The notes beneath the pieces were generated by a model. That model worked only from the letters and a program-made list of their open reading frames with translations, was not told the origin of the DNA and made no database searches. Shown here one piece after another: positions 16,707 to 24,792 of a stretch of 64,000 bases of DNA. Location of the stretch: positions 9,406 through 73,405 of the forward strand of contig DATARN010000008.1 in NCBI GenBank assembly GCA_036264135.1, read 5' to 3'. Positions within the stretch are counted from its first letter, which is position 1; every line of letters starts with the position of its first letter. This stretch comes from DATARN01 sp036264135. GTDB lineage: Bacteria > Actinomycetota > Acidimicrobiia > Acidimicrobiales > Palsa-688. Both the position numbers and the translations under genes were made by a program.

Positions 16707-16786
16707 GGCCGCGTTGGTGCTCCCACTTCACCACCCTTGCTAGCTGCTCACCGCGGGGGTGTCAAGTAGCGCCGCGTCGGAGGCGG

Positions 16787-17851
16787 TCACGTCTCCCAGC
16801 TGGGCTCGGCCGCCGGGTCGTCTCCGGTGGAGTTCGTCTTGGTCGCCTCGTCGGCATCGAACACCCGGCTCTGGAGGATGTCCTCGGCCTCGATGCGCAT
16901 CAAGTCGCCCTTGTTCAGTTTTTGGCTCGGGTTGGCCACGATGCGCGCCGCCTGGCGAAGCCGGGACCGCTCCAGGGCGTTGCGGACGCTACGGGCGTTG
17001 GCGAAGCGGGGCTGCTGCATCCGGCGCTCCAGGTAGTCGCGGAAGGCCTTTTCGGCATCGGGCGAGAACTCGTAGCGTTGCTCCTCCAGCATGAGCAGGG
17101 CGATCTGCAGCAACTCGTCAAGGGAGTAGTCCGGGAAGTTGATGTGGTGGGCGATCCGGGAGCCCATGCCGGGGTTGGACTGGAAGAACTGGTCCATCCG
17201 GTCCTTGTAGCCGGCCAGGATCACCACCAGGTTCTCCCGCTCGTTCTCCATGATCTGCAGGAGGATCTCGATGGTCTCCTGGCCGTAGTCCCGCTCGTTC
17301 TCCTGGCGGTACAGGTAGTAGGCCTCATCGATGAACAGCACACCGCCCATGGCCCGCTTTAGGACCTCTTTGGTCTTGGGGGCGGTATGGCCGATGTACT
17401 GGCCCACCAGGTCGTCGCGGGTCACGCTCACCAGGTGCCCCTTGCGCAAGTAGCCCAGGCGGTGGAGCAGCTCGGCCATTCGCAGGGCCACGGTGGTCTT
17501 GCCCGTCCCGGGGCTGCCGGTGAAGGACATGTGCAGGGTGGGTCGGGTCGACTCGATGCCGAAGCGGCGGCGCAGCCGGTCGACGAGCAGCAGGTCGCCG
17601 ATCTCCCGGATCCGCTGCTTGACCGGCACCAGCCCGACCAGTTCACGGTCGAGGCGGTCGAGCACCTCTTTGGTGTGGACGGCCGCTTCCTCCGACTGGA
17701 CGTCCACCTGGGCGTCGTCGGGAAGCAACTCGTCGCCGAAATCGGTTGTTTCCTTCCCGCCGTCCGCGCCGTTTTCTTCCGCCGCCGGCGCGGGCGCCGA
17801 CCCGGAGCGGATGGAGAACCCCCGCCCCGAGCCGGAACCTGCGTCAGTCAC
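16787..17851 (-). CDS. cbbX: Red-type RuBisCO activase CbbX
   Basis: CbbX is the AAA+ enzyme that removes inhibitory sugar phosphates from red-type RuBisCO. The 354-residue product shows Walker A GSPGTGKTT, Walker B GVLFIDEAYYL, the pore-loop region LVGQYIGHTAPKT and sensor residues NPGMGSRIAHHI. About 40 acidic residues precede the usual core. Its ATG overlaps the cbbS stop as ATGA. Its presence confirms that cbbL and cbbS encode a red-type form I enzyme. Confidence 0.96.
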   Translation of the reverse strand: MTDAGSGSGRGFSIRSGSAPAPAAEENGADGGKETTDFGDELLPDDAQVDVQSEEAAVHTKEVLDRLDRELVGLVPVKQRIREIGDLLLVDRLRRRFGIESTRPTLHMSFTGSPGTGKTTVALRMAELLHRLGYLRKGHLVSVTRDDLVGQYIGHTAPKTKEVLKRAMGGVLFIDEAYYLYRQENERDYGQETIEILLQIMENERENLVVILAGYKDRMDQFFQSNPGMGSRIAHHINFPDYSLDELLQIALLMLEEQRYEFSPDAEKAFRDYLERRMQQPRFANARSVRNALERSRLRQAARIVANPSQKLNKGDLMRIEAEDILQSRVFDADEATKTNSTGDDPAAEPSWET

Positions 17852-18297
17852 TTCGACCCGTTGCCCTTCGACCCGTTGGCCTGATACCGCTCGCCGTGCG
17901 GCTTGTCCACGGCGTAGGCATGCACGGTGTAGGCGATGTGGCGGTCGTTCAACTCGGTGCGGTCCAAGCGGAACCCGGGCTCCTCGGCCGGCCGGTTGAC
18001 GATGAAGTCCAAGCCGGTGGTCTGGCGGTGGGGGCTCGGGTCATACCCCACCACCTTGATGTAGTGGTTGGGGTAGGCCTCGCGGCACTTGTTCATCTCG
18101 AAGACGACCGCCGAGGCGTCCTTGATGTCGAACATCGGCAGGTCCCACATCTCCCACAGCGGATTGCGGGGATGGGGGTCGTCGGTGAACTCGATGGCCA
18201 TCGCCCAGCCCAACTCGATGCAGTATTGGACTTGGAGGCGGATCTCGTCGTCGGTCAGTTCGGGAAGGAAGGAAAAGCATCCCTGGGTAACTTTCAT
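17848..18297 (-). CDS. cbbS: RuBisCO small subunit, red type
   Basis: The 149-residue product begins MKVTQGCFSFLPELTDDEI, the red-type small-subunit signature, and has WEMWDLPMFD and YIKVVGYD. The C-terminal extension (about 120-149) is typical of red-type small subunits, which form a central beta barrel instead of the green-type loop. It lies 11 bases after cbbL and overlaps cbbX by four bases. Confidence 0.96.
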   Translation of the reverse strand: MKVTQGCFSFLPELTDDEIRLQVQYCIELGWAMAIEFTDDPHPRNPLWEMWDLPMFDIKDASAVVFEMNKCREAYPNHYIKVVGYDPSPHRQTTGLDFIVNRPAEEPGFRLDRTELNDRHIAYTVHAYAVDKPHGERYQANGSKGNGSK

Positions 18298-18308
18298 AAT
18301 CGCTCCTC

Positions 18309-19784
18309 TCAGGCCGTCGGGGTGGAGACGACGTCAGGGGTGTCGGTGGACTCGTAGTTGAAGCTGATGTCGCCCCAGATGTCGAGGGCAACTTGGAGGG
18401 CCCGGTTCTTCTTGGCCAGGTCGCGGAGGATCTGCTCGCCTTCCTTCAGGTAGTCGCGGCCCTCGTTACGGGCCTTGATCATCCCCTCGAGGGCGACCCG
18501 GTTGGCCTCGGCGCCGGCCGCGATCCCCATGGGGTGGCCGATGGTGCCGCCACCGAACTGCAGGACGACGTCCTCACCCAGGTAGTGGAGCAACTGGTGC
18601 ATCTGGCCGGCGTGGATGCCGCCCGAGGCCACCGGCATGCAGCCCGCCAGCGACATCCAGTCCTGGTCGAAGTAGATGCCCTTCATCGGGTCTTCGGGCA
18701 CGTTGTTGAGCCGCAGGGTGTCGTAGTACCCGGCGATCATGTTCGGGTCACCCTCCAGCTTGCCAACCACCGTGCCGGCGTGGACGTGGTCGACGCCGAT
18801 CATGCGGACCCACTTGGCGATGACCCGGAAGCTGACGCCGTGGCTCTTCTGGCGGGTGTAGGTGCCGTGACCGGCCCGGTGCAGGTGGAGCAGCATGCCG
18901 TTGTTCCGTGCCCACTTGGCCATGGAGTGCATGGCGGTGTAGCCGACGATCAAGTCGATCATGATGATCGGGCTGCCCAGCTCCTTGGCGAACTCCGCCC
19001 GCTGGTACATCTCCTCCATGGTCGGCGCGGTCACGTTCATGTAGTGACCCTTGATCTCGCCGGTCATCTCGTTGGCCCGGTTCACGGCCTCGATGGAGTA
19101 CAGGAACCGGTCCCGCCAGCGCATGAACGGCTGGCTGTTGATGTTCTCGTCGTCCTTGGTGAAGTCGAGCCCGCCCTTGAGCGCCTCGTACACCACTCGG
19201 CCGTAGTTCTTGGCCGAGAGGCCCAACTTGGGCTTGACCGTCGCCCCCAGCAAGGGGCGGCCGAACTTGTTGAGGTACTCCCGCTCCATGACGATCCCGT
19301 GGGCGGGGCCCTGGAAGGTCTTCATGTACGCCTTCGGAATGCGCTGATCCTCGAGGCGGAGCGCCTTGAGAGCCTTGAAGCCGAAGACGTTCCCGATGAT
19401 CGACGCCGTGAGGTTGGGGATCGAGCCTTCCTCGAACAGGTCGATGTCGTGGGCGATGTAGGCGATGTACTGGTTGTTGTCGCCCGGCACCTTCTCGACC
19501 TTGTAGGCCTTGGCCTGGTACTGCTTGAAGTTGGTCAACCGGTCCGTCCACACCACGGTCCACGTGGCGGTCGAGGACTCCCCGGCGACGGCGGCCGCCG
19601 CCTCGACGGGATCCACGCCGTTCTGCGGGGTGATCCGGTGGGCGGAGAGGATGTCGGTGTCCTTGGGGACGTAGTCCGGCTCCCAGTACCCCATCTTGGC
19701 GTAAGGAATGACGCCCGCGCCCCACCGCTTCTCGCCCTCCAGCTGTTGCTGGCCCTGCTTGCCGTTACCGCCGCCATCTGCCAT
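18309..19784 (-). CDS. cbbL: RuBisCO large subunit, red-type form I
   Basis: The 491-residue product carboxylates ribulose-1,5-bisphosphate. Active-site elements are all visible: KPKLGLS (Lys184, Lys186), GLDFTKDDE with the carbamylated Lys210 and Mg ligands Asp212 and Glu213, and HLHRAGHGTYTRQ. Assignment to the red-type (IC/ID/IE) branch rests on the CbbX and CbbS partners and on the extended N-terminus. Form IE is the type usually seen with actinobacterial trace-gas oxidisers, but the subtype needs a tree. A GGAGG site precedes the ATG. Confidence 0.97.
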   Translation of the reverse strand: MADGGGNGKQGQQQLEGEKRWGAGVIPYAKMGYWEPDYVPKDTDILSAHRITPQNGVDPVEAAAAVAGESSTATWTVVWTDRLTNFKQYQAKAYKVEKVPGDNNQYIAYIAHDIDLFEEGSIPNLTASIIGNVFGFKALKALRLEDQRIPKAYMKTFQGPAHGIVMEREYLNKFGRPLLGATVKPKLGLSAKNYGRVVYEALKGGLDFTKDDENINSQPFMRWRDRFLYSIEAVNRANEMTGEIKGHYMNVTAPTMEEMYQRAEFAKELGSPIIMIDLIVGYTAMHSMAKWARNNGMLLHLHRAGHGTYTRQKSHGVSFRVIAKWVRMIGVDHVHAGTVVGKLEGDPNMIAGYYDTLRLNNVPEDPMKGIYFDQDWMSLAGCMPVASGGIHAGQMHQLLHYLGEDVVLQFGGGTIGHPMGIAAGAEANRVALEGMIKARNEGRDYLKEGEQILRDLAKKNRALQVALDIWGDISFNYESTDTPDVVSTPTA

Positions 19785-19875
19785 GAAGCCTCCCTGGGTC
19801 GAATGGCTGAACTGCGCCTGTCGTTTCTCTCTCCATACTTGCCCATCCCGCTTAACCTGTCTAATACCGATTCTC

Positions 19876-19899
19876 TAGCTATCCATAGGCATATGGCTA
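19876..19899. promoter_or_regulatory. Dyad upstream of cbbL, candidate CbbR site
   Basis: TAGCTAT at 19876-19882 and ATGGCTA at 19893-19899 form an inverted repeat (six of seven bases) separated by ten bases. It lies in an AT-rich patch about 90-115 bases before the cbbL start, where a LysR regulator would bind. A possible -10 (TATTAG on the minus strand) follows without a good -35, as is common for activated promoters. No exact T-N11-A core fits. Confidence 0.4.
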
Positions 19900-19936
19900 A
19901 CTGTGACCGGCAAGGCGGACAGAACGGACGCGAAGC

Positions 19937-19968
19937 GGCCTGATCGGCGGTCGTCCTCCGATCAGGCC
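19937..19968 (-). terminator. Hairpin between the hydrogenase unit and cbbL
   Basis: A perfect 11-bp stem (GGCCTGATCGG at 19937-19947, CCGATCAGGCC at 19958-19968) has a ten-base loop. It follows the last small gene (20052-20312) and precedes the cbbL promoter region. There is no T-tract, so it may attenuate rather than fully stop read-through from the hydrogenase genes into cbbL. Confidence 0.5.
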
Positions 19969-20051
19969 ACAGGCAACGTCATCGACAACTCAGGTGGTGC
20001 TGTCCTTCTCCCCCGGCAGGAGCGACGGGGGCCGCAAACGGTCGAACCGAG

Positions 20052-20312
20052 TCAGCGACCGGGGGCCCGCAGGGGGCGAACCCGACTGGCCGCGGGCGGC
20101 GGAGCCGACGACGAATCCGGGACGGTTGCCGCCACCCCGCCGGCGCTGGCACCGCCGCCGGCACCGGCACCTACACCGGATGCCTTCAGCGCCTCGGCTA
20201 CCGCGTTGTTGATCACCTTCTGCACCGTCGCCTGCACCTCTGACACCAAGCCGCCGACCATCTTCAGCGCCGGTTCGGCCATTCCAATGACAGTCTCGAA
20301 GATGTCGGCCAT
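20052..20312 (-). CDS. Small protein of unknown function between hypC and cbbL
   Basis: The 86-residue product starts at an ATG behind a GGAG seven bases upstream. The first about 45 residues form a likely amphipathic helix (ETVIGMAEPALKMVGGLVSEVQATVQKVINNAVAEAL), and the rest is a Gly/Ala/Pro-rich flexible tail. No domain was recognised. It is the last gene before the hairpin and cbbL on the same strand, 22 bases after the 114-residue small protein gene. Confidence 0.55.
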   Translation of the reverse strand: MADIFETVIGMAEPALKMVGGLVSEVQATVQKVINNAVAEALKASGVGAGAGGGASAGGVAATVPDSSSAPPPAASRVRPLRAPGR

Positions 20313-20334
20313 TTCCGCTCTCCCTCGCCTTCCG

Positions 20335-20679
20335 TCAGATAACCAGCCGGAGCCCGTTGCCCCGTTGCTGTGAAACGAGATCCTTGCCCCGCCCGATCAG
20401 ATCGAAGACCAACCCCTGGGCCGTCGCCAGCCCGGTGGTCACGATGCCCTTGACCTCCTCCGAGGAGGCCATATCGGTAATGGCGCTCTTCACTGATCCG
20501 CCGCCGCTGAAGAGCCCGCTGAACAGCCCCTCCGCCTGAGCCATTCCCCCGGAAATCACCGATCGGATCTCATCGGCGTCGGCGACGGACCCGAAGGCAT
20601 CCTTCAGGACCGACACACTTTGGCCACCGGCCTCGCTGCCGAGGAGATACCCCAGCACAAACCCTGCCAGAACTTCCAC
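20335..20679 (-). CDS. Small Gly-rich membrane-associated protein (YtxH-like N-terminus)
   Basis: I chose the GTG at 20679 because an AGGAG lies seven bases before it; an ATG at 20697 would add six residues but has no good site. The 114-residue product begins EVLAGFVLGYLLGSEAGGQ, a Gly-zipper-like membrane segment shared with the neighbour at 20729-20971, followed by helical segments with Gly-rich loops. Function is unknown. Its location in the hydrogenase operon suggests a membrane-docking role, which is inference. Confidence 0.6.
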   Translation of the reverse strand: MEVLAGFVLGYLLGSEAGGQSVSVLKDAFGSVADADEIRSVISGGMAQAEGLFSGLFSGGGSVKSAITDMASSEEVKGIVTTGLATAQGLVFDLIGRGKDLVSQQRGNGLRLVI

Positions 20680-20728
20680 GTTCCTGCTCCTCTCCATCGT
20701 GCGGGTAGGTGCTCCCGCCGGCTGGCCC

Positions 20729-20971
20729 CTACGCCGCCGGCTCGAGCTGTCGGGAGCGAGCGTCGATGTCGGGGGTGTCGAGCTTCTGGGCCAACGCCTT
20801 GCGACCGCTCGACAGGAACTCCCCGACGAGTGCGAACAGCCCTCCGAGCATGTCCCGGAACGCCTGGGATGTGGTGATCGTGTGCCACGATTCGGTGAGC
20901 TCCCTGTGCCCCTTGTCCCCGGCTCGGGTGCCCAGCACGTAGCCGATGACCAGCCCCACTATCGCTGCCAT
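20729..20971 (-). CDS. Small YtxH-like membrane protein
   Basis: The 80-residue product starts MAAIVGLVIGYVLGTRAGDKG, a YtxH-like single membrane helix with a GxxxG pattern, then an amphipathic helix (QAFRDMLGGLFALVGEFLSSGRKALAQKL). A strong GGAGGAG site precedes the ATG, and the gene overlaps the end of hypC by 13 bases, so it is firmly in the hydrogenase operon. It shares its N-terminal motif with the next gene. Confidence 0.65.
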   Translation of the reverse strand: MAAIVGLVIGYVLGTRAGDKGHRELTESWHTITTSQAFRDMLGGLFALVGEFLSSGRKALAQKLDTPDIDARSRQLEPAA

Positions 20972-21258
20972 GCCTCTCCTCCTGTATTGGTCGTGACACT
21001 CGATGACGACATCGCCGTCATCTCGTCGGTGTATGCCTCGCCCATCATTGCCAGCGCGGCCATCGCCTGTTCCGCTTCTTCTTCGTCAATCTTGGACATG
21101 GCAAAGCCCACGTGGATGAGGACCCAGTCGCCGGGGACGATCTTCTCGTCCTCCAGCAACCCAATATTTATGACCCGGCCGACACCGGCGACGTCAACGC
21201 GGGCCAGATGCTCGTGATCGAGTAACTCAGTGACCTGACCGGGTATCCCTAGGCACAT
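20959..21258 (-). CDS. hypC: Hydrogenase assembly chaperone HypC
   Basis: The 99-residue product begins with the invariant MCLGIPGQV, whose Cys2 binds the Fe(CO)(CN)2 unit. It keeps the HypC barrel core (VGRVINIGLLEDEKIVPGDWVLIHVGFAMSKIDEEEA). HypC works with HypD to build and deliver the iron centre to the large subunit. The last about 25 residues are a Ser/Thr-rich extension. It follows the 34-residue gene by nine bases. A second HypC-like domain is fused to a SIS domain at 6269-7018. Confidence 0.95.
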   Translation of the reverse strand: MCLGIPGQVTELLDHEHLARVDVAGVGRVINIGLLEDEKIVPGDWVLIHVGFAMSKIDEEEAEQAMAALAMMGEAYTDEMTAMSSSSVTTNTGGEAWQR

Positions 21259-21267
21259 GACGATCCG

Positions 21268-21372
21268 TCACATCTCCCGGATCTTGAGGTACCGAGCGAT
21301 GTCGGGCAGCGACTTCACGACCACGGCCGCGAGCACCGCGAACAACAACGACAAGAACACACGCTGAATCAT
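21268..21372 (-). CDS. 34-residue small protein in hydrogenase operon (DUF6893-like)
   Basis: A 34-codon frame starts at an ATG that overlaps the hupD stop as ATGA and ends nine bases before hypC. It encodes one hydrophobic helix (VFLSLLFAVLAAVVV) followed by a short basic tail, KSLPDIARYLKIREM. The KSLPDIxRYLKIRxM ending resembles the tiny proteins I recall as DUF6893 in actinobacterial hydrogenase loci. The tight coupling at both ends argues that it is real. A single-helix subunit or assembly peptide is the likely nature; the function is unknown. Confidence 0.7.
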   Translation of the reverse strand: MIQRVFLSLLFAVLAAVVVKSLPDIARYLKIREM

Positions 21373-21908
21373 GTTGATCTGGTCTCCCTTCCAGCAGGTT
21401 GGCATGCATCGGTGAGCAGGTCGCCCACCAGTTCAGTGAGCAGCTCGCTCACCATCTCTACCGCTCGGTCGACGGCCGAAGCCACCGGTTCCGAGAGGCC
21501 CATCCCTTCCTCGGTAGTCGCCGGCTGGCATCCGACGACCAGAACCCGGTCGACGGAACCACCGAGGTTGGCCAGCGTGCCCAGCACCACAAGCGGGCTC
21601 ATGGTGTGGGCGTCCATCACCGGAACAGGGTCACCGTCGACCTCGGATCGTGGCGGCGGCGCGTCCGGCTCGAGAACGACGACCGTGCCCGGCGGCTCTT
21701 CACCAATCGACATGGCATCGATGATCACCAGTGCGTCGAACCCCTCCATCAGGTCGTACGCCAGGTGCACGCCACGAATGCCATAGTCCTCGACTCGCAC
21801 ACCGTCGGGCAGCGGCACCCGGGTCAACCGATTGGCCACCTCGACGCCGAAGCCGTCATCGCGGAAAAACACATTCCCGATCCCGGCGCACATGATTCGG
21901 GGCCTCAT
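21369..21908 (-). CDS. hupD: Hydrogenase maturation protease (HyaD/HupD family)
   Basis: This endopeptidase removes the C-terminal extension of the large subunit after nickel insertion. The 179-residue product has GIGNVFFRDDGFGVEV at the N-terminus, the metal-binding Asp in VIIDAMSIGEEPPG and the His in DAHTMSP. It overlaps the genes on both sides by ATGA, so stoichiometry with the flanking proteins is probably linked. Its predicted target is HhyL, cut after the His of DPCLPCGVH. Confidence 0.92.
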   Translation of the reverse strand: MRPRIMCAGIGNVFFRDDGFGVEVANRLTRVPLPDGVRVEDYGIRGVHLAYDLMEGFDALVIIDAMSIGEEPPGTVVVLEPDAPPPRSEVDGDPVPVMDAHTMSPLVVLGTLANLGGSVDRVLVVGCQPATTEEGMGLSEPVASAVDRAVEMVSELLTELVGDLLTDACQPAGRETRST

Positions 21909-23497
21909 GGGGAAACCTCGCCGCCACGGGCGGCCGGGGTGCCACCCGGCCCCCTTTCCCCTCCGCCGGCGCCGTCCCCCACGATGGTCGGGAACTCGAC
22001 GTCCCAGCCCCGCTCGGCCAGCCGGGCGGCGTCCACCTGGCGCCCGGCACTGGCGATCTGCTCGGCCTGCCCGAGGGCGTTGGCTTCCTCCGGCGACAGT
22101 GGCTCGATCTCGTCGGGATGGAAGTAATAGAACCGGCCCTGAAACTCGTAGATCTCCGTGGCCGGGTCGCCGTCGACGGTCACCGCCACGTGGAAGCCAC
22201 CGTCCACGTCGTGGAAGATGCCCGCCACCGTCGCCGTCATGCCGGCCAGGAAGATGTCGTGGACATCCGCCCGGTGGCTGGGCCGCAATCGCACTCGCGA
22301 CCCCTTGCCCACTTCCACGCCCTGGATGAACTCAGTGTCGTTCCAGGGATCGAAGGTGGCATCGATCACCGGGTCCAGCCATGGCACCGGCTCGGGATCG
22401 GTCGGGTCGATGCGGTCACCCTGCGGCTCGAGGCTGCGGATATCGCGCATGGTGCCGTGCAGCTTGTCCCAAGCTCCCGCGGCCATGTTGTCGCAGCGGT
22501 CGATGATGGCCCGGGAGCGGGGATCGGTGCCTCGGGCCTCGGCCTTCTCCTCCTCGGTCAAGGTGAGGACCCGCAGCGCCAGGATCTCGTCGATCTCGCA
22601 GCCGTCGTGGAAGTCGCCGTCGCTCTCCGGGGCGATGGCCGGGTAGTCGTACAGGATGATCGGCGACGCCAGCACCAGGTCGGTGGCCCCCGGCTGGCCC
22701 ACCAGCACGGCGTACGACGCGATGCTCTGGCATCCCGCCACCGCCTCGGCGGCGTGTTCGGGCGGGTCGAAGAGCGAGCAGAACGCCCCCTCCTCCAAAG
22801 CGGCCAGCGTATTCACCGCGATAAGGGAGCGGCGCATGGCCTCCTCGCGGCCCCCGCTCAACGTCCAGGGTGTGGTGTTCTCCACCTCGATGCGGACCTT
22901 CAGCAACACGCCAGGCCCGGCGGCCCACTCGGTCGTCACCCGGGCGACGGCGCTGACATGTTCGCTGCGGCGCACGATGCGGCCCCGCACCGGGCTGCTG
23001 GCATCGCCGGCCACCTCGGTGACGATCTCGGTCTCTTCGCGGGCGGCGAACTCCAGGGTGACCGTGCTGGCGGCCTGGGCAACCGGCAGCAGGGCCAGGA
23101 GCGGCACGTCGACCTCCCGCTCGATGGCCTCATCCCACTCCATCCACATCCGGTCCCCAACCACCAGCTTGTCGGTCCGGGTGAACTCGCCGTCGGCACC
23201 GGCGGCCTCCAGGGCCCGGTGCTGCAGCTGCAGGAACCGCAGGCGCACGGCCAGGCGGGGCTCGTCGCCGGGGTCGACGACGAGCTCGGTGCGCATCAGG
23301 GCGCGCTCACAGGAGTCGACGGCCAGCCACGCCGGCGGCACCAGCACGCCCCACTGGAAACGGACACCGCCACTGTTCTTGCCGTTGGTGGCGTGGTACG
23401 GGTAGAGGATGTACCCCTCGTAGAGCACCGCGTCAGCCACCCCGCCGGCGGTGGCGAACCGCCGTGCCATCTCCTCCGTCACGGCGCTGCTGCTCAT
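21905..23497 (-). CDS. Large hydrogenase-cluster protein of unknown function
   Basis: I chose the ATG at 23497 (ATGA overlap with the DUF6084-like stop), giving 530 residues; a longer frame to 23545 runs back into that gene. No catalytic motif was recognised. The body is rich in beta-strand patterns. The C-terminal part (about 395-475) looks like a small barrel (GSRVRLRP, DVHDIFLAGMTATVAGIFHDVDGGFHVAVTVDGDP). Similar large unknowns occur beside DUF5947/DUF6084 genes in other group 1h loci to my knowledge. An assembly role is inferred from the tight coupling to the protease. Confidence 0.7.
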   Translation of the reverse strand: MSSSAVTEEMARRFATAGGVADAVLYEGYILYPYHATNGKNSGGVRFQWGVLVPPAWLAVDSCERALMRTELVVDPGDEPRLAVRLRFLQLQHRALEAAGADGEFTRTDKLVVGDRMWMEWDEAIEREVDVPLLALLPVAQAASTVTLEFAAREETEIVTEVAGDASSPVRGRIVRRSEHVSAVARVTTEWAAGPGVLLKVRIEVENTTPWTLSGGREEAMRRSLIAVNTLAALEEGAFCSLFDPPEHAAEAVAGCQSIASYAVLVGQPGATDLVLASPIILYDYPAIAPESDGDFHDGCEIDEILALRVLTLTEEEKAEARGTDPRSRAIIDRCDNMAAGAWDKLHGTMRDIRSLEPQGDRIDPTDPEPVPWLDPVIDATFDPWNDTEFIQGVEVGKGSRVRLRPSHRADVHDIFLAGMTATVAGIFHDVDGGFHVAVTVDGDPATEIYEFQGRFYYFHPDEIEPLSPEEANALGQAEQIASAGRQVDAARLAERGWDVEFPTIVGDGAGGGERGPGGTPAARGGEVSP

Positions 23498-24132
23498 ACG
23501 TCCTCCCCGGCCTGCTTCAGGAGGGACTCGATGGTGTCCTCCCACGTCGGGAGGGCGTTCTTCACCTTGTACCTGGTCAGCAAATCAATTGTTTCCCGGT
23601 GCGCCCGGATCCAACCGCTATTCGGGAAGTACATGTCCATGGCGTCGTGCCAAATCTTGGCCGGCATCTTGAACGCCCGGTCCTTGTTCCACCCGATGGG
23701 CTCGGCGGCAAACCCGTTGTCCCCGCTGGTGAAGAACGTCCCGGCGAACAGGAACTGCAGCGGGATGTCTCCGTCGCGAACGTTGTGGAGATACTTGTTG
23801 CCCGCCACTTCGAAGTCGTAGGTGCACATCATCGGCAATTCGATCTCGGTCGTGCCCTCAAAGCGCGGAACGACGATGCCGGTGTGCGTCCAGAGGAACG
23901 GCTTCAGCGTGTCCCCCCAGCGCTTCGGGTCGTCGAACAGCTCGTAGAGCCGGTCGTGCTCGTCGGCGCGGTAATTGCGCTTCTGCGGCTCGATCATGAT
24001 CTGGGCTCGCAGGGCGCAGGCGTGGACATAGGCGCCCGACGCCTCGGTGACCCGGATCGTGAATATGATGGTGGGAACGGCGGCGTAGTTCTGGGCGTGG
24101 GCGGCGAGAACCTCGAAATCCAACGAACTCAT
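23494..24132 (-). CDS. DUF6084-like hydrogenase-cluster protein
   Basis: The ATG at 24132 overlaps the DUF5947 stop by one base (TGATG) and gives 212 residues (SSLDFEVLAAHAQNYAAVPTI onward). A beta-rich domain contains ALRAQIMIEPQKRNY and the acidic/aromatic FFTSGDNGFAAEPIGW. There is no signal peptide or membrane helix. DUF6084 is a family I associate with actinobacterial group 1h hydrogenase operons. Its function is not known. Confidence 0.7.
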   Translation of the reverse strand: MSSLDFEVLAAHAQNYAAVPTIIFTIRVTEASGAYVHACALRAQIMIEPQKRNYRADEHDRLYELFDDPKRWGDTLKPFLWTHTGIVVPRFEGTTEIELPMMCTYDFEVAGNKYLHNVRDGDIPLQFLFAGTFFTSGDNGFAAEPIGWNKDRAFKMPAKIWHDAMDMYFPNSGWIRAHRETIDLLTRYKVKNALPTWEDTIESLLKQAGEDV

Positions 24133-24782
24133 CAGGGTCGCTTGGCCTTCGCCCGGACTCGGTGGAAGAAGGCGTCCATCGCCTCGTTCGCTTCCTTGCC
24201 GCCGTCGAAGCCCCGCCACAGCCGGCGCATCTCCCCGACCAACTCATAGCAGGCGTCAATGGGCACGAGGAAGCACTGCGGGTTCTGGCCGGCCCGGTCC
24301 TTGTGCACCAAGAAGGCCTCCACGTCGGGCAGGATCGTGGCCAGTTCCGGATTGGCGTCGACGACGTCCTGCCAGGTGTCGAGGGACAGCAGCGACTCTG
24401 TGGCCCCCGCCGGGCTCGGATAGAACGCCGCCACCCGATCGAGTTCGGAGTTCACGAAGAAAAAGGCCGTGCTCACCGGGATCTGCAGTGAGTCCCACTG
24501 CGCCGCCGACAGCGAGAAGTCCTCGAAGTACAGAAAGCGGTCGGGAACCGCCTGGTAGTGGCTGCCGCCCGCCCCCTTGGCCTGGAACAGGAGGTAGCAG
24601 GGGCGGCAGGCGCACAGCAGGTTGCGGGACTTCAGATCGGCGAGGTGGCCATGCTCGTCGGGAATGGGCTCCCCGCACAGCTCGCAGACCTCACCGGGGC
24701 GGGGCCGGCGGGCAACGGTGCGCTCCCGGATGCGTTCCAGCACCTTCAGGGGCTCGCGGGGATACTCGTTGGTGTCACTCAT
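24132..24782 (-). CDS. DUF5947-like protein with CxxC metal-binding pairs
   Basis: The 216-residue product has two cysteine pairs (CELCGEP and CACRPC, about residues 33-62) that should bind zinc or an Fe-S cluster, as in rubredoxin-like folds. A mixed alpha/beta domain follows (FFFVNSELDRVAAFYPSPAGATESLL). The layout matches the DUF5947 family found in hydrogenase gene clusters. The start at 24782 lies ten bases after the NifU-like gene. Maturation or electron transfer are both possible roles. Confidence 0.75.
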   Translation of the reverse strand: MSDTNEYPREPLKVLERIRERTVARRPRPGEVCELCGEPIPDEHGHLADLKSRNLLCACRPCYLLFQAKGAGGSHYQAVPDRFLYFEDFSLSAAQWDSLQIPVSTAFFFVNSELDRVAAFYPSPAGATESLLSLDTWQDVVDANPELATILPDVEAFLVHKDRAGQNPQCFLVPIDACYELVGEMRRLWRGFDGGKEANEAMDAFFHRVRAKAKRP

Positions 24783-24792
24783 CGCCGGTTGC

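Noticed and set aside
18393..19943. 516-codon plus-strand frame opposite cbbL
   Set aside because: Composition is an antisense shadow (His/Val/Asp-rich), and cbbL is unambiguous on the other strand.
22118..23821. 567-codon plus-strand frame opposite the large hydrogenase-cluster gene
   Set aside because: Low-complexity antisense frame. The minus-strand gene is coupled by ATGA overlaps on both sides.
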